Counted from the first letter of the stretch, positions 34,517 to 44,528 are shown. The stretch: DNA of 64,000 nucleotides from Halomonas aestuarii (GCF_001886615.1 NZ_CP018139.1:2666001-2730000); one strand, 5' to 3'. The notes: generated from the letters alone by a model not told the origin. Numbers and translations: made by a program.

Positions 34517-35673
34517 CAGCCCATCTCCATGAAGAACAGCGCCGCCACCGCATCCAGCAGGATCACCACGAAGATCGACTGCACCACGCTCGAGGTGGTG
34601 TGCTCGCCCACCGACTGGGCGCTGCCGCTGACCTTGAAGCCCTCCAGGCAGCCGATCACCGCGACCAGGAAGGCGAACAGCGGCGCCTTGGAGAGGCCCA
34701 CCAGGAAGTGCTCGAGCGGGATGTCGCGCTGCAGGATGGCCAGGAACTGGGTGAGCGAGATGTCCAGGGCCAGCAGGCAGACCAGGGCCCCGCCGAGGAT
34801 GCCGCTGAGCATGCCGACGAAGGTGAGGATCGGCAGCGTCAGCATCATCGCCAGCACCCGCGGCAGCACCAGCAGCTCCACGGGGTCCAGGCCGAGGGTG
34901 CGGACGGCGTCGAGTTCCTCGTTGGCCTTCATGGCCCCGAGCTGGGCCGTGAAGGCGCTGGCGGTGCGACCGGCGAGCAGGATGGCGGCGAGCAGCACGC
35001 CGAACTCACGCAGGAAGGCGAAGGCGACCAGGTCGACCGTGTAGATGGTGGCGCCGAAGTCGCTCAGCACCGTGGCGCCGAGGAAGGCCACCACGGCACC
35101 CACCAGGAAGGTCAGCAGGGCGACGATGGGCAGGGCGTTGAGGCCCGTCTGATGCAGCTGGGCCACCACCGAGGTGAGGCGCCAGCGGCCCGGCCGCCAG
35201 GCGGTGACGGCGAGGGTGGCGAGCACCTGGCCGATGAAGCCGAGCAGCTGGCGCTGCTGCTGCCAGAGCCCCTCGACGAGCTGGCCGGTCCGCGCCAGGG
35301 TATCCCTCAGCGGCCGGGCGGGGCGCACCGGGGGCGGCCGGTTGTCGGCCATGGCCTGGCCCAGGGTGCGCAGCAGGGCACGGCGCGTCGCCGGCAGCTC
35401 AGGCGCCCAGTCGTCGATCGCGGCGAGCCGCTCGGCGCCGGTCAGCTCCATCAGCAGCACCGCGCCGGCGGTGTCCAGGGCGGCCAGCGGCGACAGGTCG
35501 ATACCCCAGGCGGACGGCTCGCGGCCCCTGGCCAGGCGCTCGACCTGGCGCTTGAGGCTCGCGTGGTGCTCAAGCGTCCAGTCTCCCCGGATGGCCAGAC
35601 GCTCGCCCTGCGGGTCGATCCGGCCGGGCTCGTTCACGGCCTTCGTCGCAGGCGCGGTCAAGGGTTCGTGCAT
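34513..35673 (-). CDS. MlaE-type permease fused to a STAS domain
   Basis: A 386-residue protein. Residues about 20-115 form a STAS-like domain (RLAIRGDWTLEHHASL...AWGIDLSPLAALDTAGAVLLMEL), the role played by separate MlaB in E. coli. The remaining part is an MlaE/YrbE permease with about five helices, including ELDAVRTLGLDPVELLVLPRVLA, the family signature. First gene of the four-gene operon; MlaC is not encoded here. This fused form is known as a second Mla-like system beside the canonical one. Confidence 0.92.
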   Translation of the reverse strand: MHEPLTAPATKAVNEPGRIDPQGERLAIRGDWTLEHHASLKRQVERLARGREPSAWGIDLSPLAALDTAGAVLLMELTGAERLAAIDDWAPELPATRRALLRTLGQAMADNRPPPVRPARPLRDTLARTGQLVEGLWQQQRQLLGFIGQVLATLAVTAWRPGRWRLTSVVAQLHQTGLNALPIVALLTFLVGAVVAFLGATVLSDFGATIYTVDLVAFAFLREFGVLLAAILLAGRTASAFTAQLGAMKANEELDAVRTLGLDPVELLVLPRVLAMMLTLPILTFVGMLSGILGGALVCLLALDISLTQFLAILQRDIPLEHFLVGLSKAPLFAFLVAVIGCLEGFKVSGSAQSVGEHTTSSVVQSIFVVILLDAVAALFFMEMGW

Positions 35674-35727
35674 GGCAGCGGGGCGTTGGGACGAGTCATG
35701 GTCTTCGATGGTATCAGGCCCTAGGAT

Positions 35728-35733
35728 ATTATA
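35728..35733 (-). promoter_or_regulatory. Candidate -10 box of the Mla-like operon
   Basis: TATAAT on the minus strand lies 55 bases before the permease start, inside a short AT-rich island. No good -35 box accompanies it. Confidence 0.3.
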
Positions 35734-35869
35734 TTAGCTTACCCTGTATTTTGCTCGGTCGCCGGCGCTCCTCCAAGTGACGACGGCGCGGCGAGCGGGT
35801 CCATGAGGCGTCGATCAACTACCATTATGGCCGCTCGCATGATTTTTACCGGCTGACAGGATCAACACG

Positions 35870-37423
35870 ATGACCTCATCACCCTCCCTGGCCCGCGTCC
35901 TCCTGTGGCTGGGCCTGCTGGCGCTGCTTGGCGGGTGTTCCCTGCCGGATCTGGAAGGACGGCTCGAATCCTCGGCGCTGGATGAGGCGCAGAGTCGCGA
36001 CACCTCGCTGGGCGAGGCCCTGGCGCCGGCGGTTGACGCCCACCCCGGCCTGAGCGGGATCTATCCGCTGGACAAGCCCGTCGACGCCTTCGCGGCGCGC
36101 ATAGTGATGAGCCACGCCGCCGAGCGCACCTTGGACGTCCAATACTACATCTGGCATCCCGATACCACCGGGCTGCTACTCTTCGAGGCTCTGCTCGAGG
36201 CCGCGAATCGCGGCGTGCGGGTGCGCCTGCTGCTCGACGACAGCGGCACTGGGGGGATCGACGAGGAACTCGCCGCCCTCGCCAGCCACCCCAACATCCA
36301 GGTGCGGCTGTTCAACCCCTTCGTGGTGCGCGCGCCCAAGTGGATCGGCTTCCTGACCGACTTCTCCCGAGCCAACCGGCGGATGCACAACAAGTCCTTC
36401 ACCGCCGACAATCAGGTCGCGGTAATCGGCGGGCGCAACATCGGCGACGAGTACTTTGGCGCCACGGGGGGGGTGACCTTCTCGGACCTGGACGTGCTGG
36501 CTGTCGGGGCGGTGGTCGACGACGTCTCGCGCGATTTCGATCGCTACTGGCAAAGCGGGTCCTCCTATCCCGCGCAGCGCATCCTCCCGGCCCTTGGACC
36601 GGAGGGACGGGTCCGGTTCACGCAGGCGGTGGCCGAGGCGATGCGCGATCCCGAGGCGGGTACCTATCTCAAGGCCGTGAGCCAGACGGAGCTCGTGCAG
36701 AGGCTGCTGGCCAACGACCTCGGCCTGACTTGGGCGCCAGTGCGCATGCTCAGCGACGACCCGGCCAAGGGGCTCGGCGAGGCGAGCGGGCAGGGACTGC
36801 TGAGCCATGACCTCACGCTGATCTTCGACGACGCCGAGCGTACCGTCGCCCTCGTCTCGCCCTACTTCGTGCCGGCTAAGGCCGGCACCCAGGCCTTCCG
36901 CGACCTGGAGCGCGACGGGGTCGAGGTCGAGGTGCTGACCAATGCCCTGGAGGCCACCGACGTGGCCGCCGTGCACGCCGGCTACGCCAAGCGGCGCAAG
37001 GCGCTGCTCGAGGCGGGGGTCGAACTCTGGGAGCTACGACGCAGCGCCCAGCACCAGGGGGACGACCTGAGTGCGGGGCCGTTCGGCAGCTCGGGCGCGA
37101 GCCTGCATGCCAAGACCTTCTCCGTGGACGGCGAGCGCGTCTTCGTGGGGTCGTTCAATTTCGACCCGCGCTCGGCCAACCTGAACACCGAGCTGGGGTT
37201 CATCATCGAAGATCCCTCGCTGGCCCAGCGCATCGATGCCGTCTTCGACAACGGGGTGCCGCAGAACGCCTACGAGGTGCGCCTGGACGCCGAGGGCGAC
37301 CTCTATTGGCTCGAGCGTCGCGACGGCCAGGTGATTCGCCACGACGTGGAACCCAATTCGGGGCCGCTGCGGCGCTTCGTGGTCTCGCTGATCTCGCTGC
37401 TGCCCGTCGACTGGCTGCTCTAG
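35870..37423 (+). CDS. Phospholipase D family lipoprotein (ClsC-like)
   Basis: A 517-residue protein with a lipoprotein signal (LLWLGLLALLGGCSLPD, Cys about residue 23) and two HKD motifs: H-N-K-S-F-T-A-D near residue 173 and H-A-K-T-F-S-V-D-G near residue 413, each followed by the family's GGRN or GSFN. This is the arrangement of cardiolipin synthase/phosphatidyltransferase ClsC-type enzymes, anchored by lipid and facing the periplasm. The placement next to an Mla-type lipid transporter is suggestive of envelope lipid work. Confidence 0.9.
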   Translation: MTSSPSLARVLLWLGLLALLGGCSLPDLEGRLESSALDEAQSRDTSLGEALAPAVDAHPGLSGIYPLDKPVDAFAARIVMSHAAERTLDVQYYIWHPDTTGLLLFEALLEAANRGVRVRLLLDDSGTGGIDEELAALASHPNIQVRLFNPFVVRAPKWIGFLTDFSRANRRMHNKSFTADNQVAVIGGRNIGDEYFGATGGVTFSDLDVLAVGAVVDDVSRDFDRYWQSGSSYPAQRILPALGPEGRVRFTQAVAEAMRDPEAGTYLKAVSQTELVQRLLANDLGLTWAPVRMLSDDPAKGLGEASGQGLLSHDLTLIFDDAERTVALVSPYFVPAKAGTQAFRDLERDGVEVEVLTNALEATDVAAVHAGYAKRRKALLEAGVELWELRRSAQHQGDDLSAGPFGSSGASLHAKTFSVDGERVFVGSFNFDPRSANLNTELGFIIEDPSLAQRIDAVFDNGVPQNAYEVRLDAEGDLYWLERRDGQVIRHDVEPNSGPLRRFVVSLISLLPVDWLL

Positions 37424-37448
37424 CGGCGTGGGGGGCGGCGCCGCGAGG

Positions 37449-38363
37449 CTAGCGCCCCAGGCGCGCGAGTAGGCGCTGCCACCAGGGCGCGCCCGCCGCC
37501 TCGCCGCGAGGCGATGCGCTGGCGGCGGGCGAGACGGCCAGGAAGGCGGCGATGGGCGCGACCTGGTCGCGTCGGTCGAGCATCGGGGCGTGGCCGCAGC
37601 CCGGCACCTCGTGGCTGACGAGCCCGGGCTGCGCCTCGGCCATGCGGGTCACGCTCTCGGCCTTGAGCAGCGGCGAGTGCCGGCCGCGAACGACCATCAG
37701 CGGGCAGCGGATCGCGGCCCAGTCGGCCCAGGTGTCCCGGGGGGTGTCATGGACGAATTGCTCGCCGATGCGGGGATCGTAGTGGTAGGTCCAGCTGCCG
37801 TCGGGCAGGCGACGGGCACTGCCCAGGGCGAGGCGACGCCAGGCGTCGTCGCCCTCGATGCCGAAGCCGGTGTAGTGGCGCCTGAGCTCGGCCTCCAGGT
37901 CGCTGAAGCGGCTGAAGCGATGGGGCGCGCCGAAGTACTTGGCCAGGTCCGCCAGGCCCTCGGGGGCGAGTTCCGGGCCCACGTCGTTGAGCACCAGCCG
38001 CTCGATTCGCGCCGCGCTCTCCGGCTCGGCGGCCAGGAGCATGCCGATCAACCCGCCCATGGAGGTGCCCACCCAGGGGACTCGCTCGAGGCCGAAGTGG
38101 TCGAGCAGCGCCACTGCTACGCTCATGTAGTGCGCGTAGAGGTAGTCGTGGGCGGGGTAGAGCGACCAGCTCGACAAGCCGCGCCCCGGGGTGTCAGGGG
38201 CAAGCACCCGCCACTCGGGTCCCAGCTCGCGGGCGAAGTCGGCGAAGTCGCCGCCGTGGCGGGCCAGGCCATGCCAGGCGATGACGGTGCGCGGTGCCTC
38301 GGGGTGCCAGATCCGTACGGCGACCTCCAGCTCCCGTACCTTGACGAGTTCCAGAGCATCCAT
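37449..38363 (-). CDS. Alpha/beta hydrolase
   Basis: A 304-residue hydrolase. It shows IAWHGLARHGGDF (oxyanion region), the nucleophile elbow VPWVGTSMGGLIGMLLA with Ser in G-T-S-M-G, LVLNDVGPEL after it, and the catalytic His in PGCGHAPMLDR. The acid is likely the Asp/Glu near VVRGRHSPLL. There is no signal peptide. GGGAGA precedes the ATG at 38363. The pattern fits haloperoxidase/lipase-like enzymes of unknown substrate. Confidence 0.87.
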   Translation of the reverse strand: MDALELVKVRELEVAVRIWHPEAPRTVIAWHGLARHGGDFADFARELGPEWRVLAPDTPGRGLSSWSLYPAHDYLYAHYMSVAVALLDHFGLERVPWVGTSMGGLIGMLLAAEPESAARIERLVLNDVGPELAPEGLADLAKYFGAPHRFSRFSDLEAELRRHYTGFGIEGDDAWRRLALGSARRLPDGSWTYHYDPRIGEQFVHDTPRDTWADWAAIRCPLMVVRGRHSPLLKAESVTRMAEAQPGLVSHEVPGCGHAPMLDRRDQVAPIAAFLAVSPAASASPRGEAAGAPWWQRLLARLGR

Positions 38364-38401
38364 GGGCGTTCTCCCTCAGTGGGCTTTGCGGCAACGGGCC
38401 A

Positions 38402-38433
38402 TGTGGTCAAGGGCCAGGTGGTCAAGGGCCATG
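38402..38433 (+). repeat. Short tandem repeat GTGGTCAAGGGCCA
   Basis: Two direct copies lie next to each other upstream of the hydrolase gene, flanked by further GGGCCA fragments. Possibly a slippage product. Confidence 0.55.
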
Positions 38434-38541
38434 CTGTAGCGGACGACGCCGCGATGGACCATGCTGCAAGGCAGCATAGCGGACTTTCCCGAACAGGGGC
38501 CAGGTTCCACCATGTCATGACAGGTTAGCGGTGGACTAAAG

Positions 38542-38567
38542 CAGTACACATGCGACAATGTATGTAA
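38542..38567. promoter_or_regulatory. Candidate TetR operator, site A (TolC-like gene)
   Basis: TGTATGTAA (complement TTACATACA) lies 32 bases before the channel gene. It matches the half-site seen perfectly at site B, with a weak second half 8 bases away. Confidence 0.45.
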
Positions 38568-38598
38568 ATTTATTCGTCCAGACACCGAGGATCTCCCG

Positions 38599-40038
38599 AT
38601 GATGCGTCCCCGTCACCTTCGCTGCACCGGACTGCAGTTCGCCCGCTGCGCCCTGCTGCCGGCCCTGGTCGCGGCGGCCGCCGCCACGCCCGTGCAGGCG
38701 GCGGATCTGTTGACCATCGCCCGCGATGCCATCGAGAACAACGCCGAGCTGGCCGCGGCCCGCTCCCAGACCAGCAGCGTCGAGGCGGGACGGGACGTGC
38801 AGCAGGGTGACCTGCTGCCTCAGGTCGATGTCTCGGGCAACGTGACCCACAACCGCCAGTACGAGAGCCAGACGGGCGCGTTCCAGACCGGCGGGGACGA
38901 CAGCTACAACGGCGCCAGCCTGAGCCTGGAGGCCACCCAGGCCCTCTTCGACGCCCGGAACTCGCGCGAGGTGGAGCAGGCCGAGCGCGAGGTCGACCAG
39001 CAGCTCTACCGGCTGGCCGCCACCGAGCAGCAGGTGCTGATCGATGTCTCCTCGGCCTATTTCGAGATCCTGCGTGCCTTCGAGGTGCTCGAGGCCCGTC
39101 GCGCCCAGGAGCGGGCCATCGGCCGCCAGCTGGAGCAGGCCCGGGAACAGTTCGAGGTGGGGCTGATCGCCATCACCGAGGTCGAGGAGGCCCAGGCGGC
39201 CTTCGACCAGGCGCGGGCCGAGGGCATCACGGCCCAGAGCAACCTGCAGGTCAGCTTCGAGGCCCTGGAGCGCCTGACCGGCCAGCGCTACGCCAGCATC
39301 GATTCGCTGGGCGACGAGATCCCCATCGCGCCGCCCACCCCGGCGGATCGCGACCACTGGGTGGAGCTCGCCATGGAGAACAATCCCCAGGTGCTGGCCA
39401 GCCAGGCCGGGGTCGAGGTCTCGCGCGGCAGCGTCGACATCGCCCGAGCCGGCCGCCTGCCCACGGTGAATGCCTTCGCCAACTACAACTATGCCGACGA
39501 TGACCGCGACGCGATCCAGGGCCACACCTCCGCCAGCCAGGTGGGCGTCGGCGTGAACCTGCCGCTCTTCACCGGCGGGCGCACCTCGGCCAGCATCCGC
39601 CAGAACACCTACCTGCTGGAGGCCAGCCAGTATGACTTCGAGGCCCAGCGCCGCGACACCGTCCAGCAGGTCCGCTCCTTCTATACCCAGGTCAGCAACG
39701 ACGTCTCCACGGTGGAGGCCCGCGCCCAGGCCATCGTGTCCAACCAGAGCGCGCTGGATGCCACCCGCGCCGGCTACGAGGTGGGCACCCGCAACATCGT
39801 CGACGTGCTCAACGCCGAGCAGAATCTCTACTCCGCCATCGCCGAGCACGCCAGCGCCCGCTACGACTACGTGATCAACCTGCTCACCCTGCGCCAGCAG
39901 TCCGGGGTTCTGGATGTCCCGGCGGTGGAGGAGATCAATGCGTGGCTGGATGGCAGCAGCGTCTCCTTCACCCTGCCCGAGGACGCCGCGTCTGCTGACG
40001 CGGCCATGGAGATCGGCGAGCCCCCGCGTCCCCGCTAG
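38599..40038 (+). CDS. TolC-family outer membrane channel
   Basis: A 479-residue outer-membrane efflux protein. A signal peptide covers about residues 1-34, ending AATPVQA. Two OEP repeats follow with long helical stretches (ALFDARNSREVEQAEREVDQQLYRL; QVSNDVSTVEARAQAIVSNQSALDATRAGYEVGTRNIVDVLNAEQNLYSA, the latter being the TolC signature region). It would form the exit duct for the RND pump encoded downstream. GAGGAT precedes the ATG. There is an 84-base gap to the adaptor gene holding operator site B. Confidence 0.93.
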   Translation: MMRPRHLRCTGLQFARCALLPALVAAAAATPVQAADLLTIARDAIENNAELAAARSQTSSVEAGRDVQQGDLLPQVDVSGNVTHNRQYESQTGAFQTGGDDSYNGASLSLEATQALFDARNSREVEQAEREVDQQLYRLAATEQQVLIDVSSAYFEILRAFEVLEARRAQERAIGRQLEQAREQFEVGLIAITEVEEAQAAFDQARAEGITAQSNLQVSFEALERLTGQRYASIDSLGDEIPIAPPTPADRDHWVELAMENNPQVLASQAGVEVSRGSVDIARAGRLPTVNAFANYNYADDDRDAIQGHTSASQVGVGVNLPLFTGGRTSASIRQNTYLLEASQYDFEAQRRDTVQQVRSFYTQVSNDVSTVEARAQAIVSNQSALDATRAGYEVGTRNIVDVLNAEQNLYSAIAEHASARYDYVINLLTLRQQSGVLDVPAVEEINAWLDGSSVSFTLPEDAASADAAMEIGEPPRPR

Positions 40039-40056
40039 AATTTAGCGTCCTAACGT

Positions 40057-40082
40057 TTACATCCATACACGAGTGAATGTAA
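40057..40082. promoter_or_regulatory. Candidate TetR operator, site B (RND adaptor gene)
   Basis: TTACATCCA-N8-TGAATGTAA is an inverted repeat matching at 8 of 9 positions, 41 bases before the adaptor start. Its size and form fit a TetR-family operator. Confidence 0.68.
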
Positions 40083-40122
40083 GATTCGCCGCTCCTCTGA
40101 CGCGCCCAACGGAAAGTGACCC

Positions 40123-41331
40123 ATGACAACCATCATCGAACGAGGCCGGGGCGGCCTGCTCGCCCTGGCCGCGGGGCTGTTGCTCGTCGCCTGCGGACAG
40201 CAAGACGCTCCCCAGCAGCAGTCGTCCGGCCAGGGGGAGGCGCCTCCCCAGCCCAAGCAGGTCATGGAGATGGCCCGCCAGGACCTGCCGCTGGACAAGT
40301 CCTACCCCGCCAAGCTGCGCAGCGACGACGAGGTCACCCTGGTGGCCCGGGTGACCGGCTTCCTCGAGGAGCGCCACTTCGAGCCGGGCGAGATGGTGGA
40401 GAAGGGCGAGAGCCTCTATTCCATCGAGCCGGACCTCTACGAGTCCGTGGTGGCCCAGCGCGAGGCCGACCTGGAGAGCGCCCGCGCCGAGCTCGCCCGT
40501 GCCCAGCGCGATGCCAACCGCTTCCAGCAGCTGCTCAGCCAGAACTCGGTCAGCCGGCAGCAGGTCGACCAGGCCCAGGCAGAGCTGAACGTGGCCCGGG
40601 CCGCAGTCTCCCAGGCCGAGGCGGCGCTGGCCAATGCCCGCATCGACCTCGGCTATGCCGACGTCACCGCGCCGGTGGCCGGCATGATCGGCCTCAGCGC
40701 GGTCAACCTGGGCAACCTGGTGCAGCCGGGGACGCAGCTGGCCACCATCACGCCCCTGGACCCGCTGGAGGTCCGCTTCCAGTTGCCCCAGCAGGATGCC
40801 TTCGCGCTGCGTCGCCAGCTGCGTGACCAGCCCATCGACGCGATCACCGCCTGGCTCGAGCTGCCGGGCGGCGTCGGAGGCGAGGATGGCCGCCTCGAGG
40901 GCCACCTGGAGTTCCTCGGCTCGCGGGTCGACGAGGCCACCAGCACCGTCCAGGCCACCGCGGCCTTCGAAAATCCCGAGGCCGCCGTGCTGCCCGGCCA
41001 GTTCGTGCGCGTGCACCTCGAGGGCATGAAGCGCTTCGACGTGATGGCGGTGCCCGAGATCGCCCTGACCCAGGGGCTGATGGGTCCCCAGGTCTTCGTG
41101 CTCGACGAGGACGACAAGGCCAGGGCGCGCACCGTGGAGCTCGGCGAGATCGCCGGCCCCTGGCAGATCCTGCGCGACGGGATCGAACGCGGCGACCGCG
41201 TCGTGGTGGGGGACCCCGCCGGCCTGCAGCCCGGCACGGCCATCGAGCCCAAACCCTTCGAGGGCATCGAGCAGGACGCCGGTGATGAGAAGAGCGACGC
41301 GCCCGCGGTCGAGGGAGACGCCGGGCCATGA
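40123..41331 (+). CDS. RND efflux periplasmic adaptor
   Basis: A 402-residue membrane-fusion lipoprotein with lipobox LVAC (Cys 24). Order: beta-barrel/lipoyl part (LVARVTGFLEERHFEPGEMVEKGESLYSIEPDLYE), helical hairpin (about residues 105-175, VAQREADLESARAELARAQRDANRFQQLL), second lipoyl half (APVAGMIGLSAVNLGNLVQPG), and membrane-proximal domain. It is AcrA/MexA-like. The stop overlaps the pump gene by 4 nt. It couples the inner-membrane pump to the TolC-like channel. Confidence 0.94.
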   Translation: MTTIIERGRGGLLALAAGLLLVACGQQDAPQQQSSGQGEAPPQPKQVMEMARQDLPLDKSYPAKLRSDDEVTLVARVTGFLEERHFEPGEMVEKGESLYSIEPDLYESVVAQREADLESARAELARAQRDANRFQQLLSQNSVSRQQVDQAQAELNVARAAVSQAEAALANARIDLGYADVTAPVAGMIGLSAVNLGNLVQPGTQLATITPLDPLEVRFQLPQQDAFALRRQLRDQPIDAITAWLELPGGVGGEDGRLEGHLEFLGSRVDEATSTVQATAAFENPEAAVLPGQFVRVHLEGMKRFDVMAVPEIALTQGLMGPQVFVLDEDDKARARTVELGEIAGPWQILRDGIERGDRVVVGDPAGLQPGTAIEPKPFEGIEQDAGDEKSDAPAVEGDAGP

Positions 41332-44300
41332 CCTTCTCCAACTTCTTCATCAAGCGGCCGATCTTCGCGACGGTGCTGGCCATCATCCTGACCCTGATCG
41401 GGCTGATGAGCCTGCGGGTGCTGCCCATCGAGCAGTACCCGAGCGTGGTGCCGCCCACGGTCTCGGTCAACGCCAGCTTCCCGGGGGCCGACGCCGAGAC
41501 CGTGGCCCAGACCGTGGCCGCGCCACTGGCCGAGGCCATCAATGGCGTCGAGGACATGCTCTACATGAGCTCGACCAGCGCCGACAACGGCTCGATGCAG
41601 CTGAAGGTGGCCTTCGACATCGGCACCGATGGTGACATCAACACCATCAACGTCAACAACCGGGTGCAGGGGGCGCTTTCGCAGCTGCCCGAGGCGGTGC
41701 AGTCCCAGGGGGTGACGGTGGAGCTCAGCTCCAGCTCGATCCTGATGCTGGTCTCGCTGATCTCCCCCGACGGTGACTACGACCGCACCTACATGCAGAA
41801 CTACGCCACCCTCAACATCCTGGACGCGCTGCGCCAGGTGTCCGGGGTGGGCGACGCCGAGGTGCTCGGCGGCGGCGAGTTCGCCATGCGGGTGTGGATG
41901 GACCCGGACCGGCTGGCCCAGTACGACCTGACGCCCAGCGAGGTGGCCCAGGCCATCCGCGCCCAGAACACCGAGGTGCCGGCGGGCAACCTGGCGGCCA
42001 CGCCCCAGTCCGAGCCGCGGGCCTTCACCTACACCATCACCGCCGGCGGCCGGCTGTCGAGCACCGACGACTTCCGCGACATCTTCCTGCGCACCAACCC
42101 GGACGGCTCGGCCCTGCGCCTGGACGACGTGGCGCGCATCGAGCTGGGGGCCTCCTTCTACGGGATCGAGGCGCGGCTCAACGGCGGTACCATGACGCCG
42201 ATCATCATCAACCAGCAGCCTGGCGCCAATGCCCTGGAGACCGCCGCCGCGGTCGAGGCCACCATGGATGAGCTCGCGGGGCGTTTTCCCCCGGGGCTGG
42301 AGTACGTGGTGCCCTATGACACCACCCAGTTCATCGATGCCTCCGTGGAGACGGTCTTCCACACCTTCATCGAGGCCTTCCTGATCGTCGGCGTCATCCT
42401 GTTCATCTTCCTGCAGAACTGGCGCTTCACGGTGATCGCCATGTCGGTGGTGCCGGTCTCGGTGCTGGCGACCTTCGCCGGCTTCTTCGCCTTCGGCTTC
42501 ACCATCAACCTGCTGACGCTGTTCGCCCTGGTGCTCTCCATCGGCATCGTGGTGGACGACGCCATCCTGGTGGTGGAGAACGTCGAGCGGGTGCTCGGCG
42601 AGGACGAGGAGATCACGGTCCGCCAGGCGACGATCCAGGCCATGCGCGAGGTGGGCGGGCCGATCATCGCCACCTCGCTGATCATGGCGGCGGTGTTCGT
42701 GCCGGTGGCCTTCCTGGGCGGCTTCACCGGCCAGATCTACCAGCAGTTCGCGCTGACCATCGCCATCTCGGTGTCCTTCTCGGCGCTGATGGCATTGACC
42801 TTCACCCCGGCGCTCTCGGCGATCTTCATCAAGCTCAAGTGGCACCAGTCCACCACCGTCGTGGGCCGCGCGATGCGCACGCCCCTGCGCCTCTTCGACC
42901 GGCTGTTCGCCGGCATCACGGCCGCCTACATGTGGGGAGTCAGGCAGCTGGTGCGTTTCTGGGGGCTGGCGCTGTTGCTCACCGCCCTGGTGGGCGGCGG
43001 CTCCTGGTGGCTCTACCAGAACACCCCCGCGACCCTGGTCCCGGAGACCGACCAGGGCATCGTGCTCGCCGCCGTGCAGCTGCCGGATTCCGCCTCGCTG
43101 TCGCGCACCCGGGACTACATGGGCAAGCTGAGCGCGGCCATCGAGGAGGTGCCGGGGGTGCGCTACTCCTCGGCGGTGGCCGGCTACGACATCCTGTCGA
43201 GCTCCGTGAACACGGCCCGCGGGATCATCTTCGTCACCCTGGACCCCTGGGCGGAGCGCGAGATCACGGCCAGTGGCCTGGTCGGGCGCATCATGCAGCT
43301 CGGCGCCCGCATCGAGGGCGGCTCGGCCATGGCCTTCAACATGCCGCCCATCGTGGGGCTCTCCACCACCGGCGGCTTCACCGGCTACCTGCAGTCCTAC
43401 GAGGGGGCCTCGCCCCAGGAGCTCTACCAGGCCTCGCTGAAGGTGATGCAGGCCGCCGGCGAGCACCCGGCCCTGAAGCGGGTGTTCACCACCTTCAACG
43501 TCAACGTGCCCTCCTTCCGGGCCGAGATCGACCAGCAGAAGGCGCTGAGCTACGGGGTCTCCCTGCAGGACCTGAACTCGACCCTGTCGAACACCTTCGG
43601 CAACGGCTTCGTCAACTTCTTCAGCTACCAGAACCGCAACTTCCAGGTCTACCTGCAGAACGAGGACGAGTTCCGCAAGACGCCCTCGGACGTGGACAAC
43701 GTCTTCGTCCGCGCCGGCAACGGCGAGCGCATCCCGCTCTCCGAGTTCGTGACCCTCGAGCGCCAGGCCGCCCCGGCGGTGGTTACCCGCTTCGGCGTCT
43801 ACACCGGCGCCCAGTTCCAGGGCGGCCCGGCCCCCGGCTACAGCTCCGGGCAGGCGATCGCCGCCATGGAGGAGATCGTCTCGGAGAAGCTCGGCGACGG
43901 CTGGGGCATGGGCTGGACCGGCACCGCCTACCAGGAGAGCCAGGCGGGCAGTGCGGCGACCCTGGCCATCGTCTTCGGCCTGCTGATGGTGTTCCTGATC
44001 CTGGCGGCCCAGTACGAGAGCTGGTCGCTGCCGTTGGCGGTACTGACCGCCACGCCCTTCGCCTTCCTGGGCGGGGTCGGCGGCATCTTCCTGCGCGGAC
44101 TGGACACCAGCGTCTACGTGCAGATCGGCATGCTGGTGGTGGTGGGCCTGGCGGCCAAGAACGCCATCCTGATCGTCGAGTTCGCCGAGCTGCAGCGCCG
44201 CGAGATGGGCCGCTCGATCCGCGAGGCGGCGGTGACGGCGGCGGAGCTGCGCTTCCGGCCGATCGTCATGACGTCCCTGGCGTTCATCTTCGGGACCCTG

Positions 44301-44513
44301 CCGCTGGCGCTCGCCACCGGGGCGAGCGACACCAGCAGCCACCACATCGGCACCACGGTGGCGGTGGGCATGGCCTCGGTGGCGGTGCTCGGCAGCCTCT
44401 TCGTGCCGACCTTCTACGCCATGATCGCCTCGGTCACCGCCTGGCTTCGCCGCAAGGCCGGCATGGCGACCGGCGAGGAGGGCACGCCTGCGCTGGAGCA
44501 GGACGCGCGCTGA
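41328..44513 (+). CDS. RND multidrug efflux pump (AcrB-like)
   Basis: A 1061-residue HAE1-type pump of normal length with 12 membrane helices and two large periplasmic loops. The start FSNFFIKRPIFATVLAIILTLIG is diagnostic. The proton-relay pair Asp-Asp occurs in LSIGIVVDDAILVVENVERVL near residue 410; the helix 10 Lys is in VVGLAAKNAILIVEFAE. The FxxF-type loop residues of AcrB are not obviously conserved, so the drug range cannot be inferred. It forms a three-component pump with the two preceding genes. Confidence 0.95.
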   Translation: MTFSNFFIKRPIFATVLAIILTLIGLMSLRVLPIEQYPSVVPPTVSVNASFPGADAETVAQTVAAPLAEAINGVEDMLYMSSTSADNGSMQLKVAFDIGTDGDINTINVNNRVQGALSQLPEAVQSQGVTVELSSSSILMLVSLISPDGDYDRTYMQNYATLNILDALRQVSGVGDAEVLGGGEFAMRVWMDPDRLAQYDLTPSEVAQAIRAQNTEVPAGNLAATPQSEPRAFTYTITAGGRLSSTDDFRDIFLRTNPDGSALRLDDVARIELGASFYGIEARLNGGTMTPIIINQQPGANALETAAAVEATMDELAGRFPPGLEYVVPYDTTQFIDASVETVFHTFIEAFLIVGVILFIFLQNWRFTVIAMSVVPVSVLATFAGFFAFGFTINLLTLFALVLSIGIVVDDAILVVENVERVLGEDEEITVRQATIQAMREVGGPIIATSLIMAAVFVPVAFLGGFTGQIYQQFALTIAISVSFSALMALTFTPALSAIFIKLKWHQSTTVVGRAMRTPLRLFDRLFAGITAAYMWGVRQLVRFWGLALLLTALVGGGSWWLYQNTPATLVPETDQGIVLAAVQLPDSASLSRTRDYMGKLSAAIEEVPGVRYSSAVAGYDILSSSVNTARGIIFVTLDPWAEREITASGLVGRIMQLGARIEGGSAMAFNMPPIVGLSTTGGFTGYLQSYEGASPQELYQASLKVMQAAGEHPALKRVFTTFNVNVPSFRAEIDQQKALSYGVSLQDLNSTLSNTFGNGFVNFFSYQNRNFQVYLQNEDEFRKTPSDVDNVFVRAGNGERIPLSEFVTLERQAAPAVVTRFGVYTGAQFQGGPAPGYSSGQAIAAMEEIVSEKLGDGWGMGWTGTAYQESQAGSAATLAIVFGLLMVFLILAAQYESWSLPLAVLTATPFAFLGGVGGIFLRGLDTSVYVQIGMLVVVGLAAKNAILIVEFAELQRREMGRSIREAAVTAAELRFRPIVMTSLAFIFGTLPLALATGASDTSSHHIGTTVAVGMASVAVLGSLFVPTFYAMIASVTAWLRRKAGMATGEEGTPALEQDAR

Positions 44514-44528
44514 GTGAGCCGCGATCCG

